Origin: Sclerotinia nivalis
Lineage: Eukaryota; Ascomycota; Leotiomycetes; Helotiales; Sclerotiniaceae
DNA length: 64,000 bases
Direction: 5' to 3'
Assembly: GCA_029531795.1 (NCBI GenBank)
Contig: JAPEIS010000015.1
Span: 1,116,001 to 1,180,000 of the forward strand
Shown: positions 11,901 to 22,527 of the stretch, one piece after another
Layout: every line of letters starts with the position of its first letter
Numbering within the stretch: position 1 is the stretch's first letter
Notes under the pieces: generated by a model
The model's database searches: none
The model's input: only the letters and a program-made list of their open reading frames with translations
Told to the model about the DNA's origin: nothing
Program-made: the position numbers and the translations under genes

Positions 11901-14502
11901 GGCGACATCCAATTCAGCTACTTCCAATCCAGTCAGCAAATCGCAAGATGCGCCTACTTCTGTTCCCAACACCACTTCACCAACTACTAGCTCAGCTAGC
12001 AAGTCACCAGATACACTGACAATAGTCCCAGCGACTAGTAATCCAACAAATCTTGTATCTGTACCTGGGACTAAACCTGCTGAGACAGCAACCATTGTCT
12101 CACTCTCAGGATCTACAGTTCCTTTGTCTACGGCATCATCTTCTGGTTCCAATCCAGCTACGAGCAAATCGCCTGATGCTCTAACATCTGTGTCGGCTAC
12201 GAGCAAATTACCTGATGCATCTATTTCTAATCCAGCAAGTAGTGTTGTTCCTGCTACGAGCAAATCACCTGATGCTTCAACATTTGTGTCGGCTACGAGC
12301 AAATTACCTGATGCATCTATTTCTAATCCAGCAAGTAGTGTTGTTCCTGCTACGAGCAAATCACCTGATGCTTCAACATTTGTGTCGGCTACGAGCAAAT
12401 TACCTGATGCATCTATTTCTAATCCAGCAAGTAGTGTTGTTCCTGCTACGAGCAAATCACCTGATGCTTCAACATCTGTGTCGGCTACGAGCAAATTACC
12501 TGATGCTTTTAGTTCTAATCCAGCAAGTGGTGTTATTCCCGCCACGAGCAAACCGCCTGATGCTCCTACATCTAATTCAGTCACTACTAAGTCTCCCGAT
12601 GCTCCTATCTCCGTCTCAGCTACTAGTGCTTCGGCTGTCCCAGCTACAACTAAGTTGCCAGATGCTCCAACTTCTAATTCGGGGACTACCAAATCACCTG
12701 ATGTACCTACTTCAAATCCAGTCACCACAAAGTCACCAGACGCAACTGCTACTCCTGCAGCTAGTTCTGTGACTTCAAAGACCGGTGCTAGCAGTGGAGA
12801 TACTTCTCAAATAGCTCCGACGATAGCACCTACTAGTCAAGCTCGTACTGAAAGCGCCAAGGCTATATCAAATCCACAGGCAACTTCAAATCTTGTGTCT
12901 ATTCCAGTGACAAAAACTGCTGATAGCATGACCAACGTGGCACCCCCGGGATCTACTGTTTCCTCATCAGTAGCGCCACTGGTGAGCAACACGGGTACAA
13001 CGATCGATAATACTCCTTCATCAACTACAAATCCTGTTTCTGTTACAGGAACAAATTTGGCTGATACTGCAACAAAAACACCATCATCAGGATCCACAGT
13101 TTCCTTATCTGTTGCATCATTATCTTTGTCTAGTCCCGCTTTAACAACGAGCAATGTTCCACCGCCAGGAACGACAAACCCTATATCTGTGCCTGAAACT
13201 AATTCATCTAATACTACCACAAACGCACCATCATTAGAATCTACAGTTCCTACATCGACCGTAGTTTCCTCCGGATCGAAGCCAGCAGATACCGCATCTG
13301 TAAGCAATCCAACCAACACTGTAACTGGAAGCCCTGCATCTCCACCTTCTTCTACCGGAAATTCTGGAACCAGTACATCCGCTGTAGGAATACCAGTTGG
13401 TCTACCAAGTGACAAAAGTACACTTCCCGTAGGTTCAATCGGAACAGCCGACATAATTGGTACTCAGCCCATAGCCAGCAATCCTGGCATCCAAACAGGC
13501 GCCACAGAAAAGGGACCTCTACCGTCCGACACCGGTGCCGCGATCCCCAGTATCCAAGTATCTCCCACCGGTGTAAAAACCAACCCTGATGTGATAACTG
13601 CAGTTTCAAACCCAACAATCACACCAACAACCATCAAACCCTCACCAGGCCAAACAACCATCGCTCCAGTTGTAGTTGATTCCCTAACACTCAGTCAAAA
13701 AACCTCTGACTTCGTCATCGGTACCCAAACCATCAAACCTGGTTCCGAAGCCACCGTTAGCGGGAAACGAATCTCAATTGCTCCATCCGGATCTGCAATT
13801 ATCATCAATGGCGCAACAACAAGTGTTACACCCGCACCCTCTCCTACATCTAGCGGTGCCAAAGCCGTTTTATCAACCACCACCGAACCTCTTCCCGGTG
13901 TCGTTGTAGTCGGAACTTCAAGTGTGACGGCCGATTTCAAAAACTCCGCTTTCCTAATCGGAAGCGCCACACTCACACAAGGCGGAGCAATAACCACCGG
14001 CTCAACCATCATCACCCTCCCACCCAGCACAACCACCTCTCTCCCTTCCAACATAGTTGTAATCGGATCTTCAACCTACACCAAAAATTCAGCATCCGGC
14101 GTGCTAATCGGTTCTCAAACCCTCAAACCCGGATCCGTGATCACCGTCGACGGATCCACCGTTTCTCTATCTCCTACTGGGAATGCCGTGGTGGTAAATG
14201 CTAATTCGGGGTTTGTGACCAGCACGGCTAGTCTGTTGCATGTGGTTCCGGTTAGCAGTGTGGTGATTGGTGGTCAGACGCTTACGGCTGGGGGGACGGT
14301 CACGGAGGGTGGGGATATATTGAGTTTGGCGGCTGGGGGGACGGGAATTGTGGTTGTGGGGACTATGACTGTGGGAGCGGGGGGACAGACGGAGGCGGCG
14401 AGGAAGAAGAGTGCGGGGGTTAGGAGTATGGGGTTGGGGGTTGTGGGGTGGGGAGTGTTGTATTTACAGGTTTCTTTTGTGGTTTTGGCTTTGTGGTTGT
14501 GA
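8925..14502 (+). CDS. Giant Ser/Thr-rich GPI-anchored adhesin-like cell-wall protein
   Basis: Exons 8925-9003 and 9089-14502 (intron GTAAGA...CCTAG) encode 1830 aa. Exon 1 supplies the signal peptide (MKSLLGIFLGTLSLLHSVTA), so the ATG at 8925 is preferred over an in-ORF start. Most of the chain is Ser/Thr/Pro-rich low complexity, as in heavily O-mannosylated wall stalks, with two CTAT/CP-type segments near residues 50 and 880. A block of 32-residue tandem repeats lies mid-protein (12193-12576). The C-terminal part has four degenerate modules of the form (V/L)IG-x-QTL-x-PG...(I/V)SL-P-G seen in fungal surface proteins. The chain ends in a hydrophobic tail after a basic spacer (ARKKSAGVR), suiting a GPI signal. 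A surface location and adhesive role are inferred from architecture. Confidence 0.85.
12193..12576 (+). repeat. Four 96-bp tandem coding repeats in the adhesin
   Basis: Copies start at 12193, 12289, 12385 and 12481 (exact 96-bp period), encoding 32 residues each (SATSKLPDASISNPASS...). The first three are nearly identical and the fourth is diverged (AFSSNPASGVIP). A partial copy precedes them. The period is a multiple of three, so copy-number change keeps frame. Confidence 0.92.
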
Positions 14503-15580
14503 GATTGCGAACTTATGAGCTTGTATATGCTTGATGAGGTTGGGAGGGGGTGTTGAGGTCAGTAATGGAGATTAGGTTTTGCATTTTCATTTCTATATTC
14601 ATATTCTAAGGAGAAGGAAATTTGTAGGTTTGCAGACAGGATAATGATATCATACAACTGTATTGGGCGAGCGAAAAGTATTATCACACGTCGGGAGGAT
14701 ATATTTTATATATTCTTTTTCTTTGCTTTCTTTTATTTTTCCTCTTTTTTAGTTGTCTTTTCTTTTGGTCTTGTATTATTATTACTATTATTATATAACT
14801 GTTTATTTGAAATTTTTGTATCTATGGTATCTACATATAACGAAGATCAAGAGAGATGAAGGAGAGTTTGGGAGATGAGTAGATGAGTAAATGAGATTAG
14901 TGGGAATGTAGTGATAAGATAGATGATAGTTGATATTAACAACACAATTAAATATCCTGAATATGAAAAGATCAATCTATAAATACAACATATATCTATA
15001 TACCAAATACTAAATACCCAAAGCAAAAAAGTAACAACAAGTTCCTGAAAGTCTTAGAAGAGATTTGGAATAAATTTGGAATGGGAAATATATACTCAGG
15101 TTTATAGTCAGTCTTACATTACAATATGCAGACGGATTTGTATTAGTGTGAATTTTGCTATGAGGGATTCAATATATGTGCATTAGTAGTTAACAAAATG
15201 CGATTTAAGTTTTTGTGCCGCTGAGGTGAGGATTTCGCGGTAGGAGGAGGTTGATGAAGGAGGATTTTTACGGAAGCGATGGAAGCTTTTGATTTTTTGT
15301 ATCAAGAACATCTATTTTCTGACCATCATTTTACCGTGTATCCGATGAACAGAAACAAATTAATGTACCATCAAGCAAAGTAATTAGATTTGTCTCGAAT
15401 CGGCTATCTATAATGTTGTATCGATGGATTCTATGGATTGTAATCCCTTCCAGCATTCTATACTCGTTTATTCCCTGCAAATCTCTAAATCTCGCTCTGC
15501 AAATAGAATAAACGGGATGAGACGAAATGAAACCAAAACAAGGAGAGGAAATTTAAATTCCGTAATAGGAGTAAATGAGC
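14503..15580. other. Convergent 3' flanks
   Basis: AT-rich DNA lies between the 3' ends of the adhesin and the DUF1932 gene, with T-runs at about 14700-14800. The small ORF at 14644-14859 is low-complexity Phe/Leu and not supported. No other structure is seen. Confidence 0.6.
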
Positions 15581-16974
15581 TTACTCCTTCTTGGCTCTCT
15601 TGCTTGCTAATCCCTCAGTCATGCATTGAGCCACATCTTCTACCGTCGTTCCTCTCTTTCTCTTTTCGGTTTTTTCCTCCCCAAGAACCGTTTCATTTGC
15701 TACGATTCGGTAAACGTCGGCGATTTCTCCGAAGATACCTTTTCCCTCATCTACCTTTCCACCAGTAGATTCTCCACCAGAAAATCCCGTTTCCCCATGA
15801 CACATCTCAATTTCCTCCATTTCTCTTATCCACCTATAAGCTTTCGGTGGCATACCTGTCATTCCTCCGCCTACCGATTTCCATAATCCAGGTACCCTCT
15901 CACTCATCTCCTTTTCCAATTCTCCTAAAACTCCCAATTTTTGAGCCGACGTAAATGCTTGAATGCATAAGGCAGTAAACCCTTTTGTCGTACTGGCAAA
16001 ACAACATTTAAGACCCGATGCCTTACCAATCTCTTCACCTAGATAATTAGTATTTAAGAGATCCGCCAAATGGGTACCGGATATAGGAGCCTTGGAAAGT
16101 TCATGAGGTCCGGAGATGGGGATTGAAGGACGACTCCAAGCGTGCTCTTGGTTTGGATCAATGGATGCTGTGGTATTGGGAGTGGTGGTATCGGTTTTGA
16201 GTTTGGGAGCACCGCCAAGAATTCCACCATCGATAAATCTGATGGATGGTGATGTGGCATTGATATGAGAAGCAACTGAGCGGGCAGTAGCAGGGGCTAT
16301 GGCGTTGAGGTCGAGATAATAGAGGGGAGAGGATTTTGGTGGAGAGAGTGAGTTAAAGGCGGTAGTAATCCGAGTTGCCAGTGATAGTGCATCACGAGGT
16401 GGAACAATGGAGAGAATGTAGTCCGATTGTGAGACTAGGGAGGCATCTGTAGGTAGAAGTTCAATGTTGGATTTTTGAGCGCGTTGATGTGTGTCTTGGC
16501 TGGGTGAAATAAGGTGAGTTCATTGTAAAATAACGAAGTGTTGAAAGAAGAGATCTTGAAATGAATATGTATCCGCAATGAAGTTGGCCCATCAACTTTG
16601 ATGTTCTCAAAATATAGTAGTTTCTTATCCCACTGTATACTACTTTAGAACGGAGGAACGAGAATGGCCCCTCCATCATAGATATCCGCTGTTTTCATTC
16701 CAAACATAACAATAACAGCACCTCGCATATTCATATCTCCTCATTCAATGGAGCTATTCCCTCCCATTAAGAGCAATCTTAAGAATGAATTTTTCTTGAA
16801 CATTGCAGCTCTATTGAGCGGATAGTTAATAGCTTGAGTCATAAAAGATAATACAACCAACCTTCGGCCTTCAATATTCGTCACAACACGATAATCATGG
16901 GCAATAAGCAACTTTGCGACACCCATACCCATTTCTCCAATGGAAATAATACCAACAGTGGCAAGTGGTGACAT
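15581..16974 (-). CDS. 6-phosphogluconate dehydrogenase-like oxidoreductase (NAD-binding plus DUF1932)
   Basis: Exons 16862-16974 and 15581-16499 encode 343 aa. The intron of 362 nt (GTTGGT...CACCCAG) is long for this genome, but the join restores a reading frame (GRSQDTHQRA) with no stop. Residues 5-25 are a Rossmann dinucleotide-binding start (VGIISIGEMGMGVAKLL, matching GFIGLGxMGxG). Residues of about 60-130 continue the fold (ILSIVPPRDAL, LDLNAIAP, FIDGGILGG). The C-terminal half carries the helical DUF1932-type region (SGLKCCFASTTKGFTALC). Family members are NAD(P)-dependent dehydrogenases of small hydroxy-acids; the substrate here is unknown. The C-terminus ends in a lysine-rich stretch (SKRAKKE). 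It is divergent from mlo3 with 297 bp between starts. Confidence 0.82.
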
Positions 16975-17271
16975 TTTCAGAATCTTGATCTAAGAAAATG
17001 ATGCTGAATGTATGAAATCTGGTCTCTAGATTATATGGACTACAATGCAATTGTTGATGGTTTCGGAGAAGGAACGGCCCATATGCATGGATAATCACAT
17101 GATATGCATGCACAGACCACGAATCGAATCCTCGTCGCGACTCCAAAAGTTGACGTATTGATCTCATAGCAAAGAATACTTGGATACTTGTAGATGAGAC
17201 TTCAGCTCATACAAGTCGATATATTAAAGAAAACGTCTTTTAACAACTTATATCATTTTCAACATTTTAAA
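16975..17271. promoter_or_regulatory. Shared divergent promoter of DUF1932 gene and mlo3
   Basis: The two start codons lie 297 bp apart and point away from each other, so both core promoters and 5' UTRs must fit here. No canonical TATA element stands out. A CATGCAT-type half palindrome (ATATGCATG) occurs at about 17081 and 17101. Confidence 0.55.
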
Positions 17272-18854
17272 ATGGATCGAAGTCTTGATGAAATCACTGG
17301 TGATCGCCAGGTAAGCCCTGTCAAAACTCGACGCCTAGAAAATGTTGTCTCAGCCTTGCAACACGACATAATACTGATGTCTTTGAGCAGCAGAGAAATG
17401 GTGGAAATCGAGGTCGACAAGGCCGCAGAAACAATCACAATGACTTTCCTCGTGACGGTGTAAGAAAGGTAAGAGCCCTATTTCAACTCTTCTCGAGTCT
17501 CGAATCTCGAGTCCATTCGCTCACATTTCACCGCTCCAGGTGCATACACCTCCTCAATCCTCATATACTTAATTCCTCCCCGAATGTTCTCACATCGCAT
17601 CGCTGCTTCAATCAGCGCATGACGCCTCGACGGTTCATGGATAGTACGTAAATAGAATAAATAGCTAACCCACGCCCCCTCTCCTTTGGCAGCCAAATCG
17701 AGGGGATGATTCTAGAAACATAGACTCGTAAGTCTTAGACTTTTCAATTATACCGGAAATCGACTGACATCATTAGGGAATGGGTGCATGACAAATACGA
17801 TGATCGAAGTACGCATCACTTTCATACTTTCATACCTTTCCGACCTCCTAGCTCACAAATATTCCAGACGCCCGTTCTTCGAATCGCCCAGAAAGACGCA
17901 ACTATGAAGATGAAAGGCCATTGTATGCAATCTATACTTCCCCGGTTGGCACTACATGCTAACACAAAATAGAAACAGTGCGAAGATTTTGGTCGAGAAT
18001 GTACACTACGATTTAACAGAAGAAGAATTGGAGGTATGAAATACGAAGGAATGGGATGGTTTCTTTTACTAAATTTCCATTAGGGTCTTTTCGAGCGCAT
18101 TGGCCACGTTGCTTTTTTGAAGCTCGTTTATGACCGAGCTGGGCGTTCGGAGGGGATCGCGTATGTAACTTATGAGGACCCGAGGGATGCGAAAAGAGCC
18201 ATTGAGGAGTTTCACGGCGCAAATGCCAATGGTAAGAGTTACGTGCATTATCACCTATAATGTTTCTAATACATTCTAGGTCAACCAATCCGCTTGAGAT
18301 CTGTTCCAGAAGGTCCATCAAGGGGTCGTGGAGGTAGAAACCAGTATGAACCAGCAGGGGCAGGTCGTTCCCTTGCTGATCGCATGACTCTTCCTCGTTC
18401 TCGTTCTTTATCTCCTCCAGTCAGACATTCCGATGTCAGCAAACCACCGCCTGAAAACGTTGATCGATATGTTCCAGGAGATCGAGGAGATCGAGGAGAC
18501 CGAGGAGACAGAGGAGACCGAGGAGACAGAGGAGACAGAGGAGACAGAGGAGACCGAGGAGACAGAGGAGACAGAAGGAGACGCTCACGTAGTCCTTTAC
18601 CACGCCGAGGAAGAGATGGTCGCAGGCCTGGTGCAAGAAGAGAGAGGGGCGAGCGTAATGCTGGTCGCGGAGGAGAAAAACCTGCAAGAGATGGTAGACC
18701 AAAGAAAACACAAGAAGAACTCGATGCCGAGATGGATGATTACTTTGGGAATGGATCAAAACAGGAAGAAAATGCCAATGGCACTACGAACGAGGCTCCA
18801 GTTGCAATCCAAGAGCATGTTCAAACCGGGGATGATATCGAAATGGTTGAATAG
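17272..18854 (+). CDS. mlo3: mRNA export adaptor, Yra1/ALY/REF family (Mlo3-like)
   Basis: Eight exons: 17272-17310, 17391-17468, 17693-17727, 17777-17808, 17868-17922, 17973-18033, 18084-18231 and 18280-18854, giving 340 aa. The N-terminus MDRSLDEITGDRQ is the conserved REF N-box. Next come a basic Arg/Asn/Gly region, the conserved SEWVHDKYDD segment, and one RRM (RNP2 ILVENVHYDL, RNP1-like EGIAYVTYE). A long Arg-rich tail contains ten GDR triplets and an SRSRSP-like patch. The KKTQEELDAEMDDYFGNG C-terminus is typical of the family and contacts Mex67/Sub2-type partners in TREX. The small 32- and 35-nt exons were placed by phase and family continuity. The intron 1 acceptor is ambiguous (GAG CAG CAG in register). 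It acts in nuclear mRNP assembly and export. Confidence 0.9.
18478..18574 (+). repeat. 9-bp GDR-encoding minisatellite in mlo3
   Basis: About ten copies of GGAGA(C/T)(C/A)GA encode consecutive Gly-Asp-Arg triplets inside the last exon. The unit is a multiple of three, so expansion keeps frame. Alternate frames produce Glu-Glu-Thr runs that are shadows. Confidence 0.9.
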
Positions 18855-19932
18855 ATTTTTGTGCAGTACAATAGGAGGATTGCTTATGGCCTAGATTGTT
18901 TAACGCGTATAATATCGGAATATTCCTATAGACCAGGAGCAGGTCAATGCTACATATAATTGAATGCATTTCTGATTCTCATCATACTTTTAGAAGAATA
19001 CAAAGAAAAAAGCACTTTGATCTATCATCTCTTCTCACAAATATCCTCAACCATCAATGAATTTCCATCTTCCTTAATAATATCCACAGCTACCCATATA
19101 CCGACAAGCAGTCCTCTCAAACCTGATAATCAATTTCTACTTGTCGTTAATCTCATCCATAATCCCATCCACAACTCACTCATGGAATATTTCTCCTATA
19201 CCTCATTCATCACAATAGGTATGTAGATAAATGATCGATTTTATCTTTCTCTTCCTCTCGTTCTCTTCCACTAGTTGATTATAAAGTTGATTATAAGGTT
19301 GATTGCATCTCAGAAATTTGTATGTGCGGTTAAATAATAGATAATAGGCAATAGATAAGGTAGTAAGTAATAGGTGCTAGATAATAGATACTATGCACTA
19401 GGAGATTTTGGGGATGCGAGGTTTGGGAAAAGGGGTGAGAGAGATGGGTGGAGGAGAGATGAATAGATGGATAGATGAGTGAGGAAGGAAGGAAGGAAGG
19501 AAGGAAGGAAGGAGGGAAGAATGCTTATGAGTTAGAATGTTTGTTTTAATTTAGGGGGATATTGAGATATCCTTTTTCTTTTTCTTGGAGCTTGATTTGG
19601 TGGGAGATGGAGATGGAGATTTAGAGTGAGATATTGTATATATTTTACATATACTCGAATATTTATTTTTGTCTTGTCGTGCTTTACTATACTATACACT
19701 GCCTACATCTATGCACATTTAGATTTGAGATAATGATGTCACTTTACATACTTCTTCCCTGTATGCTATCTTCTCCAAGATTTACCCATCCTCATCCTCA
19801 TCCTCATTTTCTTCACTTTCCTTTTCCTCTCCCCTAGATACCTCGCAAAAAGCGCATCATCAACCAACCCACCATCAATCTACCAATCCGACCTCAAGCC
19901 CACACACCATGCCAAAATCGACTCGACAGCAA
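18855..19932. other. Convergent 3' flanks with GGAA repeat
   Basis: This lies between the 3' ends of mlo3 and the mitochondrial orphan. A (GGAA)n tract of about 30 bp lies at about 19483-19515. ORFs at 18960-19226 and 19634-19837 are AT- or CT-biased and unsupported. Confidence 0.6.
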
Positions 19933-22527
19933 TTACGAAGTACCATTTGAAGACGAAGGATCTTTATGCTCTTTACTATTAGGAAACCTAATCCTCAACT
20001 CCCTAACGGGCACCACAACCCTCCTAATAGAAAATTGTTTCTTCGGTTCCGGCGCTGGCGAATATTTCGGCCATCGCGTATGTCCCACCCTCTGTTTGCG
20101 AAATAGAGGGAATTTTTCTATCATTTGCGTTAAATTTTTTACTCGAGGATGAATATCGAGCTTGGCGAACATTTCCTTTTCTTCTTCTGTAGCAGGGACG
20201 CGTCCGGTCGTGACCATGAATCTTGATGTCATATCAGAAAACAAGGAAGAAATAGCTTCTCCATCGGGAGATTTTTCGGGAAATCTCTTTTGGAGAGAAT
20301 TCATCCTCTTTTTGTATTCTTCGGTTTCCTTGGGCATTGTCCCGGGTTGATCGCGATATACGTATGAATATGGCATGTCGATTTTCGTATTGATGTGTTC
20401 GTACGTCTTGGCGTTGAGTTGTTTCTGGTGCGAAGAATGGAGGTAAATTCCCGATTCGGATACGGCGCCAAACTCACCTTTTCGAAAGGTAAGGAAGGGC
20501 AAGGTTTCGTCAGAAGCAGTTGACGCCGAGGCAATGTCACTTTTGGGTAGTTTGTCGATTGTACTAGGAACCACTCCGAATATAGTTCTCTTGGACCAAC
20601 TAAGGTCAGTAGCTTCACGGAGGTTCAGCTGAAACTTGTGTGGTTCTAGTGTGATGAGTTTGTTTCCCACTTTCCCGTCGTCACCGACACTGGAATCTAC
20701 TTCGGAAATTTCATCTGATGCTGGGTTCTCCATTGGAGGTTCGGGTTCCTTTAACTTGTTGGGATTGATGGTAAAGAATTGTATGTGATCACCGCGTCGA
20801 GCGAGATTGCCTAATGTTGAATCTTGCCCTTCTTCAATTCTATGGGGAGTATAGTCAAACCTCGCCGAAGCAATATCTTCATATGTCAATTGAGGATCCA
20901 AGGATAAGAGGCCTTGTTTAGCGCCCCAACCACCACCACCGCTTACTAAATAAAATTAGCCTTCTGCATGCTCGAATGGGAATATAACGAGTTAAATCAA
21001 TTTGAAGCTACTCACCAACGCGACAAAGAATGGCTCCAAGGGCTATCTGAGTACCAACAAATCTAAGATTCTTGTCATCATCACCCCAAGTTGACTCGAG
21101 ATCTTCTGTCTCCTCGAGCGTTGTAGCCTTGAGATTTGGATTTAGGAGCTCCTTTCGGTATATCAACGCCCACACTCCAATGTTTGTATGCAGTTCACTA
21201 TACTCCATATATCGTGTGACCTGAGTTTCTAGTTCTGAGGAAGCCGGTCTGTTATCTGTATCTTCTGGCCCGAAGGATAGCTGTCGAATAATATTTCCTA
21301 AGCCGTTTGCAATGGGTCGAGGTAACGTGAGAGGAACGGCTGGTACAAATATTGGTGGAATCATGGTATTTTCATGATGAAAAGCTTTGATGTGCTGATA
21401 TTGCTTATGTGCAGTTTGTATGCATTTATATTCACCCTCATGTCTCCGAGTCCATTGAGATATCTCGAGGGTTGAATGTTTTCCGTTTACAAATAAAGTA
21501 TTTGCCAAAGGTAGACTCATAGTAGTCGCCAATGATTCTTCGCCCGGCTTCTGCCGATTTTTTCCTGAAATTATAAGATGAGACGATTTTTCAGGATTCG
21601 TCGTATCATTCTTGAATGATTCAGGTTTCCACACATTTTCGGGTCTTAATAGTTGACTCCGTAAACCATGCAAGAACGAAAATCCTTCAAGTGAGCCAAC
21701 ACGCTCCGCAACGGGAATATCATGAGGTGAAGGTGCAAGTCCATCAACCACGGCACCGACAACAACAACGTAGTTCGGCTTTTTATCCACGTGATGATAT
21801 GTAAAACATTCCAAGACACGTTTGATGAAATCCTCGTCATCTTCAAGCCATTTTGCGAAGGCTGGGGTAACTAGAATAACAACTGCCTCCTCGGCTGAAA
21901 CACTAGAGAAGTTTGCGAAGTATCGAGCTTGTGTCATGCGGGTACGTTTGGAGATTAGTTGCAGGACTTGTTCTTTAGTCTATATGATATGAGTGACGGT
22001 GGCATTATAAGAGTATCAACCTAGCTTACAGTGCGCTTGGGATCCGGAGAAATGATGCTAAATTGACGAGGACTCAGCGAAGAAGGTTTTCGCTCGAGAA
22101 CCATATCAGATGTGGTCGAAACAGAATGATCATGATTGATTTTCTTGATACGGTGCTCATCTTGAGATTTGATCCTAGACCGATACGGATCTTTGCTGGA
22201 AGTCTTCTGTTGCGATCCATCTTGGCGCCCTTGGAGGTCTGATTTGATATCCTTAGCCAGGTCCCCAAAAATTGTTTCTCCAGCAACGGTTGGATAATAA
22301 TCGGCGGATGAGACGATATGCCTTACGAGTCTCTGTCGTTGTGATGCAACTCGAAATATTTTGAGCCCACTTTCGTGGTCTTCTTTGATATCTTCGCCAA
22401 CTTTGGCAGTCTGTGAGAATACGCGGTTGGCTATTCTTTGTCGGCCTTGGTAACGACTCACATTGTGAAAAACTCTGCTCGAGATCCCCACTCGTCGACA
22501 GGAGAGATGTAGCATCTGATATCCCAT
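19933..22527 (-). CDS. Predicted mitochondrial protein of unknown function (824 aa)
   Basis: Exons 22030-22527, 21016-21979 and 19933-20945, with introns GTAAGC...ATAG and GTGAGT...TTTAG and all phases consistent. The start is the first in-frame ATG (MGYQMLHLSCRRVGISSR). Its N-terminus is Arg/Ser-rich and free of acidic residues for about 40 residues, so a mitochondrial presequence is likely. The middle (EEAVVILVTPAFAKWL, NYVVVVGAVVDGLAPS) reads as alternating strands and helices and loosely recalls FIST-type sensor domains, but I cannot confirm this. A glycine run (VSGGGGWGAKQGLL) lies at the second splice junction. The C-terminal third is charged and ends in a basic RRVVVPVRELRIRFP stretch. 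No catalytic motif is recognised. Confidence 0.72.

Noticed and set aside
11541..12728. Long minus-strand ORF of 395 codons
   Set aside because: Antisense shadow of the Ser/Thr repeats of the adhesin gene.
17100..17160. tRNA-like GATTCGATTC segment on the minus strand
   Set aside because: The cloverleaf fails; no anticodon arm or acceptor pairing.
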